Shown here: piece by piece, positions 47,289 to 56,968 of the stretch
Layout of the letters: each line of letters begins with the position of its first letter
Numbering within the stretch: the stretch's first letter is position 1
Origin: Okeania sp. SIO1I7
GTDB taxonomy: Bacteria; Cyanobacteriota; Cyanobacteriia; Cyanobacteriales; Microcoleaceae
NCBI GenBank assembly: GCA_010672585.1
Contig: JAAHGF010000022.1
Coordinates: 80,149 to 144,148, forward strand
Direction: 5' to 3'
DNA: 64,000 bases
Program-made: the position numbers and the translations under genes
The notes under the pieces: model-generated
What the model was told of the DNA's origin: nothing
The model's input: only the letters and a program-made list of their open reading frames with translations
The model's database searches: none

Positions 47289-47380
47289 CCAGTAGGGTGC
47301 GTTAATGAAATGTAACGCACCATCTAGTAAAAAAATTAGTAGTCCAGTAGGGTGCGTTAATGAAATGTAACGCACCATCT
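47289..47380. repeat. Two direct copies of a GGTGCGTTA hairpin repeat
   Basis: CCAGTAGGGTGCGTTAATG starts at 47289 and again at 47344. Each copy folds as GGTGCGTTA-ATGAAATG-TAACGCACC (47296-47321, 47351-47376). It is related to the widespread cyanobacterial palindrome seen also at 43577-43615. The rest of the gap 47218-47746 holds a CGTTAGCGCTAGC palindrome region and TTCTTCC heptads before the ABC gene; no gene. Confidence 0.75.
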
Positions 47381-47746
47381 AGATTTTAATTTTCGCTCAG
47401 TTACGCTGACGCTAACACACCCTACTGGCGCTCTGACTCCTCAAGGCGTAGGTTTGGTTGAGGAACGTTAGCGCTAGCTTATCCGTTAGGATAAACCTAA
47501 CATTAGCAAGGTTTTGTTGGGTTTCCCTTCGGGAAGCTCCGCTAACACTGCCGCTCAAACCAACCTACATTTTTAGGCGTGTCACGCCACTACTGGACCG
47601 ACACAGCTAAAATGGTTCATTAGAATAGCCAGCTAAAAGTTACTATTGCCTAGAAAGAGCGATCGCTAAAAAGCTGACGCGACTAAATAACTTTCTCCTT
47701 CTTCCTTCTTCCCTCTTCCTTCTTCCTTCCCTCCTGACTCCTCAAG

Positions 47747-49702
47747 TTAAGAAACCTTGAACTTCTCTAAATTTCCAGTAGGAATAGAAGCAATAAGTTG
47801 TCGCGTATACTCTCGTTGCGGTTGGTTATAAACTTGTTCAGCGAGGCCAATTTCTTCAATTTTACCTTGATTCATTACCATGATTCGATCGCTCATAAAT
47901 TTGACTACACTCAAGTCATGGGAAATAAATATGTAAGTTAAACCAAACTCATCTTGCAACTCTTTAAACAAATTCAAAACTTGCGCTTGCACCGATACAT
48001 CTAAAGCTGAAACAGACTCATCACAAATAATCAATTTAGGATTCAAAGCTAAAGCGCGAGCAATACAAATTCGTTGACGTTGACCACCAGAAAAAGCATA
48101 GGGATAACGATTTAATGAATCAGCAGTTAATCCTACCCTTTCTAATAAATGTGCTGCGCGATCACGTCTAATTTTGTAACTATTACCTACCCTATGAATT
48201 AACATTGGTTCCATTACCGCATCACCAACCGTGAAACGAGGGTCCAGAGAACTAAAGGGGTCTTGAAAAATAATTTGCAGATCCCGTCGCAACCTCCGCA
48301 TCAATTTTTTAATTCCCGACTTACCATGGGAGTTTGTAATTTCTTTACCCTCAAAAAATACCTGCCCACTTGTAATAGGAATCAATTGTAATATTGCTCT
48401 AGCTAAGGTACTTTTACCACAACCAGACTCTCCCACTAAACCCAAAGTTTCACCGGGAGCAACACTAAAAGAAACGTCATTAACTGCCATATATAAACGT
48501 TTAGTTTGACCAAACATTCCTTTGACTGGGAACCCTACTCGCAAATTCTTAACTTGTAAGATTTTATTTTCCGTTGTTTGGGGAGCAGTTTGTTTTGCCA
48601 AATCTATATTTTGTTTTTCTGCTGCTGCTATCTTTTTTTCCCTAATTTCAATTTCGCCATTCGAGTTTGTTACCTCTTCCATAAAATCAGAAACAGTAGG
48701 CAAGCGCAAAATTTTTCCATGGAGGGGAGGACGACAAGCTAATAAACCTTTTGTGTAGGGATGCTGCGGCTGAGTAAATATTTGTCCTATATCGCCAGAC
48801 TCAACTATTTTACCTTGATACATTACTGCTACAGTGTCCGCAACTTCAGCCATTACTCCTAAGTCGTGAGAGATAAATATAACCGACATTCCTCTACGTT
48901 TTCCCAACTCCCGCAGTAATTCTAAAATTCTCGCCTGCACTGTAACATCTAAAGCTGTTGTAGGTTCATCTGCAATTAATAAAGTGGGATTACAAGAAAT
49001 CGCCATTGCTATCATCACTCTTTGCAATTGACCGCCAGAAAGTTCGTGGGGATAACGGTCTAGCATAGCCAGTTTTTTTTTGTTGACTTGTAGCATAATT
49101 TCGCGATCGCTTGTGCCACTACTTCTTCCTTCATCCTCCTTCCTTATTCCTTCATCTTCCTTCCTTCTTCCTTCTTCCTTCTTCCTTCTTCCTTCTTCTG
49201 TTATTTCTTCTATACATTTTTCTCGCAACACTTCATCATTGGGCAGAAGTTTTACTTCTTGAAGTAGAGATGCTGCTTGACGTCGTGCTTCTGCTGGTGA
49301 AACATTTTGATGAAATCTAATAGCTTCTGTTAACTGAAATCCAATAGTATAAACAGGGTTAAGAGAACTCATCGGTTCCTGAAAAATCATGGCTATTTTG
49401 CCACCCCGGTATTCTTGTTTTTGCTCTTCTAGTAACTGTAATAAATTTATCGGTTGAAAATTTTGTTCATTTTCAGCAGAATTATTGAACCAAATTTCAC
49501 CGCTAATTTGACAAGATTTAGTTAGTAATAAACCCATAATTGCCAGAGATGTAACAGATTTTCCGGAGCCTGATTCTCCGACAATTCCTAGAGTTTCCCC
49601 TCGTTTGACGGCAAAAGATATACCATCAACAGCTTTTAGTAATTTTTCTTCTGTTGTAAATTTAACTTTAAGGTCGCGAACATCTAGTACAATATTGTTC
49701 AT
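47747..49702 (-). CDS. Peptide-type ABC transporter ATPase, two fused NBDs (DppD-DppF type)
   Basis: 651 residues, two complete ATPase domains. NBD1: GESGSGKSVTSLA, Q-loop FQEPMSSLNP, signature LSGGQLQRVM, Walker B LLIADEPTTALD. The oligopeptide-binding-protein-type C-terminal motif (QPQHPYTKGLLAC) follows. NBD2: GESGCGKSTLARA, FQDPFSSLDPR, FSGGQRQRICIA, LIICDESVSALD. It powers import of di/oligopeptides or nickel-type substrates; no permease or binding protein is adjacent. Residues about 166-195 (EEGRRKKEEGRRKEDEGIRK) are a heptad-repeat translation inserted before the NBD1 signature motif. They form a highly charged 7-residue periodic loop absent from the family. Confidence 0.93.
   Translation of the reverse strand: MNNIVLDVRDLKVKFTTEEKLLKAVDGISFAVKRGETLGIVGESGSGKSVTSLAIMGLLLTKSCQISGEIWFNNSAENEQNFQPINLLQLLEEQKQEYRGGKIAMIFQEPMSSLNPVYTIGFQLTEAIRFHQNVSPAEARRQAASLLQEVKLLPNDEVLREKCIEEITEEGRRKKEEGRRKEDEGIRKEDEGRSSGTSDREIMLQVNKKKLAMLDRYPHELSGGQLQRVMIAMAISCNPTLLIADEPTTALDVTVQARILELLRELGKRRGMSVIFISHDLGVMAEVADTVAVMYQGKIVESGDIGQIFTQPQHPYTKGLLACRPPLHGKILRLPTVSDFMEEVTNSNGEIEIREKKIAAAEKQNIDLAKQTAPQTTENKILQVKNLRVGFPVKGMFGQTKRLYMAVNDVSFSVAPGETLGLVGESGCGKSTLARAILQLIPITSGQVFFEGKEITNSHGKSGIKKLMRRLRRDLQIIFQDPFSSLDPRFTVGDAVMEPMLIHRVGNSYKIRRDRAAHLLERVGLTADSLNRYPYAFSGGQRQRICIARALALNPKLIICDESVSALDVSVQAQVLNLFKELQDEFGLTYIFISHDLSVVKFMSDRIMVMNQGKIEEIGLAEQVYNQPQREYTRQLIASIPTGNLEKFKVS
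49117..49206. repeat. TTCCTTC heptads inside the ABC ATPase gene
   Basis: About a dozen CTTCCTT-type 7-bp units, in frame in the gene on the minus strand. Since three heptads are 21 nt, the tract is translated as a 7-residue repeat (EEGRRKK, EEGRRKE, DEGIRKE, DEGRSSG). Confidence 0.9.
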
Positions 49703-50191
49703 TAGAAACTCAATATTAATAATTAGGTTAATTTATATATAATATTTTTTAAAATTATATAACAAGACTATAATTTTGTCAATTTTTTTAATGGTTAAAA
49801 TATTCTCTATAGCAATCTTATTTAAGTTGTAATATTTTGGAGGCAGTTAGGAGTCATTCCTCAGGAGTCATTTAGGGAAACCGTCGGATTGGCGAGGTAC
49901 AGAATTTTAAAGGTTTTCAGTTCAAATTAATTAACCATTATAAAAATTGTCACAACCAATTTAGGATTGCTCTAGTTTTTAATTTGCCCATATCGATACT
50001 CTACTAACAAGTATTTGGATCTAGAAAATTATTAAGGTAAAATAGTTACTAATTATGACTTAGTAGATAATAATTACCTGCTAGATAATAACTAACGTGA
50101 AAAAATCATCTTTTTTTAGATAATTTTACTTAAATATTTCAATGAATTTAGTTAGAGCAAATTATTAATTTAAGTGTATATACTTAAAATT
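49703..50191. other. AT-rich gap upstream of the diguanylate cyclase
   Basis: No gene. Contains a GTCGGATTGGCGAGGTACAG repeat (49880-49899; also at 42285) and a tandem TAGATAATAA motif (about 50064 and 50082), which may lie in the promoter of the downstream gene. Confidence 0.4.
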
Positions 50192-51961
50192 ATGGATAAC
50201 AATCAATTTAAAGAATTTCTGGGTGATATCTTAGTAGTGGATGACCAACCTAATAATCTCCGAATTTTAGGTAAAATACTCTCTAAAAAAGGGTACCACG
50301 TTAGAGAAGCTACCAATGGAGAAATGGCATTAATAGCTATCCAATCACAAGTTCCAGATTTAATTTTATTAGATATCATGATGCCGGAAATAGATGGTTA
50401 TCAAGTCTGTCAACACTTAAAAGCAAACCCTCAAACGAAAGATATTTCTATCATTTTTATTAGCGCTCTCAACGGTTCTGTAGATAAAGTAAAAGGATTT
50501 TCTATGGGAGGAGTAGATTATATTACTAAACCACTACAAATAGAAGAATTATTGGCTCGTGTAGAAAATCAACTTAAAATCAAAAACCAAAAACAAAAAT
50601 TGAAAGAAGAAAATACTCAACTCAAACAAGAGATTTTAAAACGTCAACAAACCGAAGATCAATTACAATTATTACACAGAGCAATTGATGCTTGTCAAAA
50701 TGGGATAATGATTACTGACTCTACTCAAACAGATAATCCAATTGTTTATGTCAATCAAGGTTTTGAAACATTGACTGGTTATTCAAAAGCAGAAGTAATG
50801 GGCAAAAACCCTAGATTTTTACACAAAAACCACCCAAATCAAACTGCTCTGACAGAAGTCTCCACAGCTCTGCAAGAACAAAGAAAATGTAATGTAATCT
50901 TACAAAATACTCGTAAGAATAGCACAAGATGGTGGAATCAACTATCTATTTCTCCAGTACCAGACACTACTGGAAAACTACTAACTCACTATATAGGTGT
51001 GCAAACTGATATAACTCAACGCCAAGAAATGGAATTAGCGCTGCGATTATCTGAAGAAAAATTTGCCAAAGCATTTAGTACGAGTCCAGCTCCAATGATG
51101 ATTTGTACGCTCAGAGAAGGACAGTTACTGGATGTAAATAATAGTTTTTGTAGCTTAAGTGGCTATAAGAGAGAAGAATTACTTAGCCAAAGCACAATAG
51201 ATTTAAGAATTTGGGTAGACTCAAAAGAACGCGATCGCATTACTAAAATATTAACGTTAAAAGGAAAATTCAAAAATCAAGAAGTTAATTTTCGCACCAA
51301 GTCAGGGAAAATTATCACGGCTCTCCTATCCGCAGAAGTTATTTACATAGATCGAGAAGCTTGTGTAGTAGGAGTAGGGAAAGATATCACAGATCGTAAA
51401 CAGATGGAAACAGCTATGTCAATAGCTAATCGAGAGCTAGAGCGCCTTGCTACCATAGATAGTTTAACCGCAGTAGCAAATCGTCGTGAATTCGATCAAT
51501 ATTTCCGTCAACAGTGGCAAATATTGAAACGAGAACAGTTGCCCCTAACTATAATTATGTGCGATATAGATTATTTTAAAAGCTATAATGATACTTATGG
51601 TCATCAAGCAGGAGACTATTGTTTAAGGCAAGTTGCTCAAGCTATTAAGCGCTCAGTGAAACGTCCTGCAGATTTAGTGGCGCGTTATGGGGGAGAAGAA
51701 TTTGCCATAATTTTACCTAATACTATAACTGAAGGAGGTATTCATGTAGCACAAAGAATTCAGCAGGAAGTAAGACTATTAGAAATAGTACATCATTCAT
51801 CTAATGTGAGTAGATATGTAACTGTCAGTATGGGGGTTGCTAGTATAGTTCCTAATAAACAATTGTCTCGTGAGATTTTAATTGTTACTGCCGATCGAGG
51901 GCTTTATAAAGCGAAAAAACAAGGAAGAAACATGATTGTGAGGAATGACATCTTATACTAA
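50192..51961 (+). CDS. Diguanylate cyclase: REC - PAS - PAS - GGDEF
   Basis: 589 residues from the ATG at 50192 (a GTG at 50174 is also in frame). REC: ILVVDDQPNNLRI, LILLDIMMPEIDGYQV, IIFISALNG, DYITKPL. Then coiled coil, PAS1 (NPIVYVNQGFETLTGYSKAE, with LOV-like NPRFLHK but no NCRFLQ cysteine), PAS2 (NNSFCSLSGYKREELL) and GGDEF with intact active site RYGGEEFAII and IMCDIDYFKSYNDTYGH. It should make c-di-GMP under control of a partner kinase through REC. The REC is of the same kind as those in the REC-HK genes at 27-34 kb, so it could be an output of that cluster; this is inference only. Confidence 0.93.
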   Translation: MDNNQFKEFLGDILVVDDQPNNLRILGKILSKKGYHVREATNGEMALIAIQSQVPDLILLDIMMPEIDGYQVCQHLKANPQTKDISIIFISALNGSVDKVKGFSMGGVDYITKPLQIEELLARVENQLKIKNQKQKLKEENTQLKQEILKRQQTEDQLQLLHRAIDACQNGIMITDSTQTDNPIVYVNQGFETLTGYSKAEVMGKNPRFLHKNHPNQTALTEVSTALQEQRKCNVILQNTRKNSTRWWNQLSISPVPDTTGKLLTHYIGVQTDITQRQEMELALRLSEEKFAKAFSTSPAPMMICTLREGQLLDVNNSFCSLSGYKREELLSQSTIDLRIWVDSKERDRITKILTLKGKFKNQEVNFRTKSGKIITALLSAEVIYIDREACVVGVGKDITDRKQMETAMSIANRELERLATIDSLTAVANRREFDQYFRQQWQILKREQLPLTIIMCDIDYFKSYNDTYGHQAGDYCLRQVAQAIKRSVKRPADLVARYGGEEFAIILPNTITEGGIHVAQRIQQEVRLLEIVHHSSNVSRYVTVSMGVASIVPNKQLSREILIVTADRGLYKAKKQGRNMIVRNDILY

Positions 51962-51971
51962 ATCCGGTTGA

Positions 51972-52305
51972 TCTCAACGTTTGCCCTTGACCCGCGCTCT
52001 CCCGTAGGGGAGCGGAGAGATGGGAAAACCAATTAATAAGAGCGGTTTTCCAGATAAGCATGTTAAAATGCAAGTGTTACTCAACCAAAAACCAAGGTTG
52101 AGACTACTATCGCTTTTTAATCAAGTCGCCGAGGGGCACTGGTCGATTATTTATCGGACACCTCAGAAGCGTGATTACTGGCAAGCCAGCATTTTCGGTG
52201 CGAAGTGTCAACCCGCCCAGAGTCATTTGTTCAGCTTGGTCTGTTTGAATGATGGATGGGAATCCCGCGCTGTACCGTCAGGTCAGCGTCGGGAGGATGT
52301 CAAAG
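51972..52305 (+). mobile_element. Non-autonomous IS200/IS605-like element (copy 1)
   Basis: The left end has the hairpin CGCTC-T-CCC-GTA-GGG-GAGCG (51995-52014) followed by GATGGGAAAACC. The right end is GGAATCCCGCGC ... GTCGGGAGGATGTCAAA. Both ends are shared with the inverted copy at 59131-59415, but the interiors differ. The interior here is open in one frame (about 96 codons from 52020), with no recognisable product. Subterminal hairpins, no inverted ends and no target duplication fit IS605-type single-strand transposition; the assignment is by resemblance. Confidence 0.55.
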
Positions 52306-52360
52306 AGTGAACTTATATCATTTTCGGACGGGTCAGTTATAGAACCCGTTTGGGATCTAT

Positions 52361-52666
52361 TTAGGGCTTGCTGATTAAATATCAAAGCATTGACTGATAT
52401 TGATTTGCTGCCTTTTTTTGCCTTTAAAAAGTGCAAGCTTTTCGGTTTAAAAAGCTCATGTATGCTAGTATTTTGGGATGATTATGGCAAAAAAATCACT
52501 CTTACAATTTTTACGACTACCTCCTCTATAATTTCCATTTCTCCTGTCTTCCCCTCCCCTCCTGGGAGCTAGGGGTGGGTTGTCTCCTGTCTCCCCCTCC
52601 TGGGAGGGGTCCGCGGGTGGGTTGTCTCCTACCCCTACCAACAGACTTTCCATACGCAAACCCTAT
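52361..52666. mobile_element. F4 inverted-repeat element (copy 3)
   Basis: TTAGGGCTTGCTGATTAAAT at the left, ACGCAAACCCTATT at the right. The interior resembles the copy at 8177-8448 read in reverse (ATTTTGGGATGATTATGGCA, CTCCCCCTCCTGGGAGGGG, GTCTCCTACCCCTACCAA). It lies in the gap 51962-53432. Right of it, at 52685-52715, are GGAGATGG repeats and at 52735-52850 a GC-rich stretch with no clear identity. Confidence 0.75.
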
Positions 52667-52959
52667 TTAAAAATAGAGTGGCAGATGGGGAGATGGCCAG
52701 ATGGGGAGATGGGAGCAAATTTCAACCTGCTTGGTGCGCTACCAGGTGCGCCGTGCTACGGTGAGTGCAGTGCGCCCTTGCGGGTTCTCCGACAGTCACG
52801 CAACTGCCGTAAACAAAGCGTCTGGGGTTAGCGTAGCTCCCTTCCAGTTACTAACTTCACTAAACAAATTTGAAATTGTGCGTTTTTCTTATTTCTATTT
52901 GTAGTCAGCTTTTTTCTATCAGTATAATTTCCGATCAGTCTACAGCTATTACATATCTA

Positions 52960-53119
52960 ATATCATGTCCGTTTATATCGTTTGTGTAAACCCAAGGGTG
53001 AATATCTACAGGAAATAATGATTTTTTTCTTGCGAGGGTAGCCTTCCTCCCTCTTCCTTCTTCCCTCTTCCTTCTTCCTTACCTTTGCTATACAAGACCG
53101 ATGCTACCGGACATAATAT
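52960..53119 (-). mobile_element. F1 MITE-like element, copy D
   Basis: ATATCATGTCCGTTTATATC, GTTTGTGTAAACCCAAGGG, GAATATCTACAGGAAAT at the left; TTTGCTATACAAGACCGATG and CTACCGGACATAATAT at the right. Same orientation and similar halves as copy C. The centre carries CTTCCTT heptads. Confidence 0.85.
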
Positions 53120-53432
53120 AAGAGCTTTGGGTCATCAAATTTATTGATTTTCAGTATCCCTCATCAGAATTAGTAAAATATTTTACCAAATTATTTAAAA
53201 TATTTAAGCAGGAGAATGAAAAACTAAATATTTAAAATATACCTATTGAATAAAATATCTAGCTCCTAGAAATTACAAATTTTTGGATCAAACACAGATG
53301 ATGTGCTGTATTATAAATAACTTTAATTTTGCCCACTTTCATTAGATACTCTTAAGTAATTAGGAACTTTCTCGGACTAAAATAATTCTAAGGTACTTAG
53401 ATAGTTTAATTTTTATTCGTTAATCACAGATT

Positions 53433-53975
53433 ATGAAGATTAAAGCTTTATTTTGTGCTGTTCAACTATATCCCCATAGACTAATATCCCAGTCTTTATT
53501 AGTCGCAACTCTGTCTACATTAGGCTTAATGATGGGTGTAATACCTACTAGGTTATCTAACTCATTATTGCCTGTATTTGATACAGCTGTCCAAGCTCAG
53601 GAATCTTTTACAGATGAAGAAGCAAACTTTACAAATGAAGAGATAACTAAATATAGTACTACAGTCTTACAAATCGAAGATTTAAGAATAGGAGTTTATA
53701 GAGAAATTCAAAATGAATTTCAAAAACAAAGCCCAGGAGGCTCTATTCCTCCAATTATTTGCAATCAGAAAAGCAGTGTTAACACTCTACCACGAAATAT
53801 TAAAGTAATTGCCGTGAATTACTGCAATCAAGCTAAGAAAATTATTAATAGCAATGATATGACTGTGACTCTATTTAATCAGATTACAATGGCTCAAAAG
53901 ATTAATCAAACCTTACGAGAAAGAATTCAAGAAGAGTTGCTCCGTCTTCAACAAGAGCAAACAAATAGTCAATAA
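53433..53975 (+). CDS. DUF4168-type secreted protein
   Basis: 180 residues. N-terminal signal/TM ([18 protein letters not shown] ... AVQAQ) followed by a helical region with [46 protein letters not shown] and [14 protein letters not shown], the pattern of DUF4168 proteins common in cyanobacteria. Function unknown. It lies 14 bp before ureE on the same strand and may be co-transcribed with it, though no link with urease is known. The long upstream gap has an F1 element. Confidence 0.75.
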   Translation: MKIKALFCAVQLYPHRLISQSLLVATLSTLGLMMGVIPTRLSNSLLPVFDTAVQAQESFTDEEANFTNEEITKYSTTVLQIEDLRIGVYREIQNEFQKQSPGGSIPPIICNQKSSVNTLPRNIKVIAVNYCNQAKKIINSNDMTVTLFNQITMAQKINQTLRERIQEELLRLQQEQTNSQ

Positions 53976-53989
53976 ACATAAGACTGGGA

Positions 53990-54427
53990 ATGGTAATTTT
54001 AACCCAACGTTTAGCTGCTGACAAAAATGCGGCAGTTTGTTTGACCTTGCCTCTGACTGCAGTACAACGCACCAGGAGTCGCTATCGTTTTGATACAGAA
54101 AACGGGGAAATTTTACATCTGCGTTTGTCTAGAGGAACAGTGCTGCGCGATCGCGACTTACTATCCAATGAAACAGGTGAGTTTATAGTCAGAATAATTG
54201 CTAAACCAGAACCCATCCTGAGGATAACAGGGAAAACTCCCTTAGATTTACTCAGAGCAGCTTATCATTTAGGTAATAGACATATACCAATAGAAATTAC
54301 TCCTACTAATTTAAAGTTATCCCCAGACCCAGTGCTAAAAGCTATGCTGGAACAATTAGGTATGGAAATTATAGAAGAAATCTCTCCATTTCAACCAGAA
54401 ATAGGAGCTTATGGTCATGGTCATTAG
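53990..54427 (+). CDS. ureE: Urease accessory protein UreE
   Basis: 145 residues. The N-terminal substrate-binding-like domain includes [20 protein letters not shown] and [20 protein letters not shown]. The metallochaperone part has [17 protein letters not shown] with the conserved nickel-binding His, and the end [15 protein letters not shown] is followed by a short His-containing tail (YGHGH). UreE brings nickel to the UreDFG-urease complex. It forms an accessory cluster with ureF and ureG; urease subunits and ureD are not in the window. Confidence 0.93.
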   Translation: MVILTQRLAADKNAAVCLTLPLTAVQRTRSRYRFDTENGEILHLRLSRGTVLRDRDLLSNETGEFIVRIIAKPEPILRITGKTPLDLLRAAYHLGNRHIPIEITPTNLKLSPDPVLKAMLEQLGMEIIEEISPFQPEIGAYGHGH

Positions 54428-54484
54428 AGATGGGGAGATGGGGAGATGGGGACCTACCCCTAACTCCTCCCAGGAGGGGAATAT

Positions 54485-54728
54485 GGGGAGATATTTGGTA
54501 ATGGTTGAAGATGGAACATTTTTTTATATCGAATTAAGCGGATTTGATATAAAATATCACTTCTAACTTCTAACTTTTGAATTTTGAATTTTGACTCTAG
54601 TGAATGGGGAGATGGGGAGATATTTGGTAATGGTTGAAGATGGAACATTTTTTTATATCGAATTAAGCGGATTTGATATAAAATATCACTTCTAACTTCT
54701 AACTTCTGACTTTTGAATTTTGACTTTA
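54485..54728. repeat. 129-bp direct duplication between ureE and ureF
   Basis: GGGGAGATATTTGGTAATGG starts at 54485 and again at 54614, and the following sequence (TTGAAGATGGAACATTTTTT, CTTCTAACTTCTAACTT) is repeated. Each copy holds the inverted repeat TTTTATATC ... GATATAAAA (54522-54554 in the first), made in part by an F3-type end (CGGATTTGATAT). It could act as a stem-loop between the two genes. Confidence 0.85.
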
Positions 54729-54732
54729 AATA

Positions 54733-55446
54733 ATGTACTATCAAAACCAGGGAGCAAATCAACTTTTATGTCTTTTACAGTTAGCAAGTCCGGCATTACC
54801 CGTAGGAGCTTATAGTTATTCAGAAGGTATTGAAGTATTAGTAACTAGAGGAAAAATTTCTGATTATGATAGTCTTAAAAATTGGTTGATAGATTCTCTG
54901 AAATTTGGCAGTATTCGATTAGAAGCAGCATTAATAGTTAGAGCTTATCGGGAAACTAATTCAGGAAATTTACAGCTATTAAATAATTGGAATAATTGGG
55001 CAACTGCAGTTAAAGAGACTGAAGAATTACGTCTGCAAAGTTTACAAATGGGTCGAACTTTGATTCGTTTATTTATGAATATTCAGCCAGATTTATCAAC
55101 GGAATTAATGAAGTTTATTCAAAACAAACTCGAAACAGAAACAGATTTTTGTAACTTCGCGATCGCTTATGGTCTAATTTCTGCTAGCTGGCAAATTGAG
55201 ATTGAAAATGCAATTTTAAGTTATCTACATAGTTGGGCAACTAATCTAGTTAATGCTGGTGTAAAATTAATTCCTCTAGGTCAAACAGTAGGACAAAAGT
55301 TATTATGGGAATTGCAAAATCAAATAGTTTTGAGTGCCAAAGAAATTCTCAAATTAAAAGATGACGAGTTAAATAGCTGTAGTTGGGGACTATCTCTAGC
55401 AAGTATGGCTCACGAAGTTCAATATACTAGATTATTTAGAAGTTAG
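54733..55446 (+). CDS. ureF: Urease accessory protein UreF
   Basis: 237 residues, typical. [86 protein letters not shown] and the C-terminal [20 protein letters not shown] are standard UreF motifs. UreF bridges UreD and UreG and controls GTP-dependent nickel insertion in urease. The start ATG at 54733 comes right after the duplicated repeat, with no obvious ribosome site. Confidence 0.95.
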   Translation: MYYQNQGANQLLCLLQLASPALPVGAYSYSEGIEVLVTRGKISDYDSLKNWLIDSLKFGSIRLEAALIVRAYRETNSGNLQLLNNWNNWATAVKETEELRLQSLQMGRTLIRLFMNIQPDLSTELMKFIQNKLETETDFCNFAIAYGLISASWQIEIENAILSYLHSWATNLVNAGVKLIPLGQTVGQKLLWELQNQIVLSAKEILKLKDDELNSCSWGLSLASMAHEVQYTRLFRS

Positions 55447-55452
55447 GTGATT

Positions 55453-55562
55453 TCAGTTATCAGTTATCAGTTATCAGTTATCAGTACCTATGCAATAAGG
55501 AGGCTTGAAATCTGAAATATTCTCTTTTTTTATACCCTTAAAAGCAAAGGCTTTAGACCACA
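55453..55562. repeat. F5 dispersed repeat (copy 3, inverted) between ureF and ureG
   Basis: Four AGTTATC heptads, then AGTACCTATGCAATAAGGAG, GCTTGAAATCTGAAAT and GGCTTTAGACCACAATTTTT, the reverse complement of the copy at 11400-11506. A CTTCCTT heptad tract follows at 55671-55712. The gap of 292 bp holds no gene. Confidence 0.8.
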
Positions 55563-55738
55563 ATTTTTCGGTAAACTATTGTTTGAGAAGTTTACCTATT
55601 ATAATTATAGCAGTCGAAAGAAAGGGGGCGGAAAGTTCAAAAGTTTAACACTCAGACAAGTAAGGCTTTTCCTTCTTCCTTCTTCCTTCTTCCTTCTTCC
55701 TTCTTTCTTCTGCTATACCCATTAATAATTAGTAATTT

Positions 55739-56341
55739 ATGAATGTTTTTCGGATTGGAATAGCTGGCCCGGTAGGCTCAGGTAAAACAGCTTTAGTTGA
55801 TGCCTTATGTAAGTCAATGCGACAAAAATATAATATTGCAGTTGTCACCAATGATATTTATACCCAAGAAGATGCCCAATTTTTGGTGCGAAGCCAAGCA
55901 TTAGATAGTTCCCGTATAATAGGAGTAGAAACAGGTGGTTGTCCTCATACAGCTATCAGGGAAGATGCTTCTATTAATCTCATTGCTATTGAGCAATTAG
56001 AAAATCAATTTACCGATCTAGACTTAGTATTTGTCGAAAGTGGCGGTGATAACTTAGCAGCAACTTTTAGCCCCGAGCTAGTTGATTTAACAATCTATGT
56101 GATTGATGTAGCTGCTGGCGATAAAATACCAAGAAAAGGAGGTCCAGGTATTACTAAATCCGATCTGCTTGTGATTAATAAAATTGACCTTGCTCCCCAT
56201 GTAGGAGCAGACCTGAATATTATGGAAAAAGATACTAAAAAGATGCGAGGCGATCGCCCTTTTGTCTTTACTAACCTCAAAACAAAAGTGGGTTTAGAAG
56301 CAGTTTTAAACTTTATCTACAAGTATCTAATTTTAGATTAA
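55739..56341 (+). CDS. ureG: Urease accessory GTPase UreG
   Basis: 200 residues, standard length. P-loop [18 protein letters not shown], metal site region [13 protein letters not shown] and [18 protein letters not shown] (CPH nickel-binding motif), [39 protein letters not shown] and the nucleotide-base motif VINKIDLAP. UreG is the SIMIBI GTPase that carries nickel from UreE to urease. All motifs are intact. Confidence 0.97.
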   Translation: MNVFRIGIAGPVGSGKTALVDALCKSMRQKYNIAVVTNDIYTQEDAQFLVRSQALDSSRIIGVETGGCPHTAIREDASINLIAIEQLENQFTDLDLVFVESGGDNLAATFSPELVDLTIYVIDVAAGDKIPRKGGPGITKSDLLVINKIDLAPHVGADLNIMEKDTKKMRGDRPFVFTNLKTKVGLEAVLNFIYKYLILD

Positions 56342-56379
56342 CCAGATTTTCTTAATTCCTAACTCTATCAACTTAAAAC

Positions 56380-56799
56380 ATGAATAATATTTGGCAACGT
56401 TTGAAAAGTTTACCTTGGCAAGAACTACTTTTAGTAAGTTTCATTGCTACTTTGACAGTTGTAGCAACAGAAGTATTATTAATCTTAAGCTTCACTTATT
56501 TTTTTGTGATCCTCAAACCATTGAGTATGCTATTTTCCTCTCCAATATTTGGGGTCTTAATACCTATAGGAGCAGCAGTAGGAATGGGAGCGCTAGCAGT
56601 TTATTTATTAGAATTTTGGCAAAAGCAGTGGTTGCTGAATAACTCTAGTCTTTGGGCGCTAGTTTTATGTTTATTTATCGGATTATTATTAAAGTCTTTA
56701 TTTCCTCTACCTCCTGTATTAGTTAGTGTATCTAGAGCTTCATTAATCAGTCTAGCTATAGGGGTTTTCTGGAAAGGGCGACCTTATTGGCGACGTTAA
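56380..56799 (+). CDS. Small four-helix membrane protein, unknown function
   Basis: 139 residues. Four hydrophobic segments: ELLLVSFIATLTVVATEVLL, FTYFFVILKPLSMLF, IFGVLIPIGAAVGMGALAVY and LWALVLCLFIGLLLKSLFPL, then a short helix and the basic tail FWKGRPYWRR. I do not recognise the family. It lies 38 bp after ureG on the same strand, so it may be co-transcribed. Because urease accessory clusters sometimes include nickel or urea membrane proteins, a link is possible, but the protein lacks the His-rich motifs of nickel permeases. It is followed by an F7 element. Confidence 0.65.
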   Translation: MNNIWQRLKSLPWQELLLVSFIATLTVVATEVLLILSFTYFFVILKPLSMLFSSPIFGVLIPIGAAVGMGALAVYLLEFWQKQWLLNNSSLWALVLCLFIGLLLKSLFPLPPVLVSVSRASLISLAIGVFWKGRPYWRR

Positions 56800-56809
56800 A
56801 AAAATTATG

Positions 56810-56968
56810 AGCGTTGCTCAAGCGCGTGTATGATATTAGTCTTAATTACTTCGGAGTCAGGAGTCAGGAGGGAAGAAACAAGAAGAAAGTTTTGTGGTTG
56901 CGTAAGCAGAACGGAGTTCTATTGCGCTCTTATCCGGACATGATATCATACCTCAAATCACCAACGCA
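56810..56968. mobile_element. F7 MITE with 8-bp target duplication
   Basis: AGCGTTGCTCAAGCGCGTGT ... CATACCTCAAATCACCAACGCA. AAATTATG lies directly outside both ends (56802-56809 and 56969-56976). Inside are AGGAGTC heptads and one F2-type right end (CTTATCCGGACATGATATCA). Same ends as the composite at 32438-33046. Confidence 0.85.

Noticed and set aside
50750..50830. LOV photoreceptor domain in the diguanylate cyclase
   Set aside because: The PAS1 has NPRFLHK where LOV domains need a cysteine-containing NCRFLQ-type motif, so no flavin-cysteine photochemistry is expected.
52020..52310. 96-residue protein starting MGKPINKSG
   Set aside because: It lies wholly within a non-autonomous IS605-like element and its last codons are the element's right end; no family recognised. 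Left as part of the element.
54460..54762. Minus-strand frame with a duplicated peptide (RSDILYQIRLIRYKKMFHLQ)
   Set aside because: Created by the 129-bp direct duplication between ureE and ureF; no independent evidence of coding.
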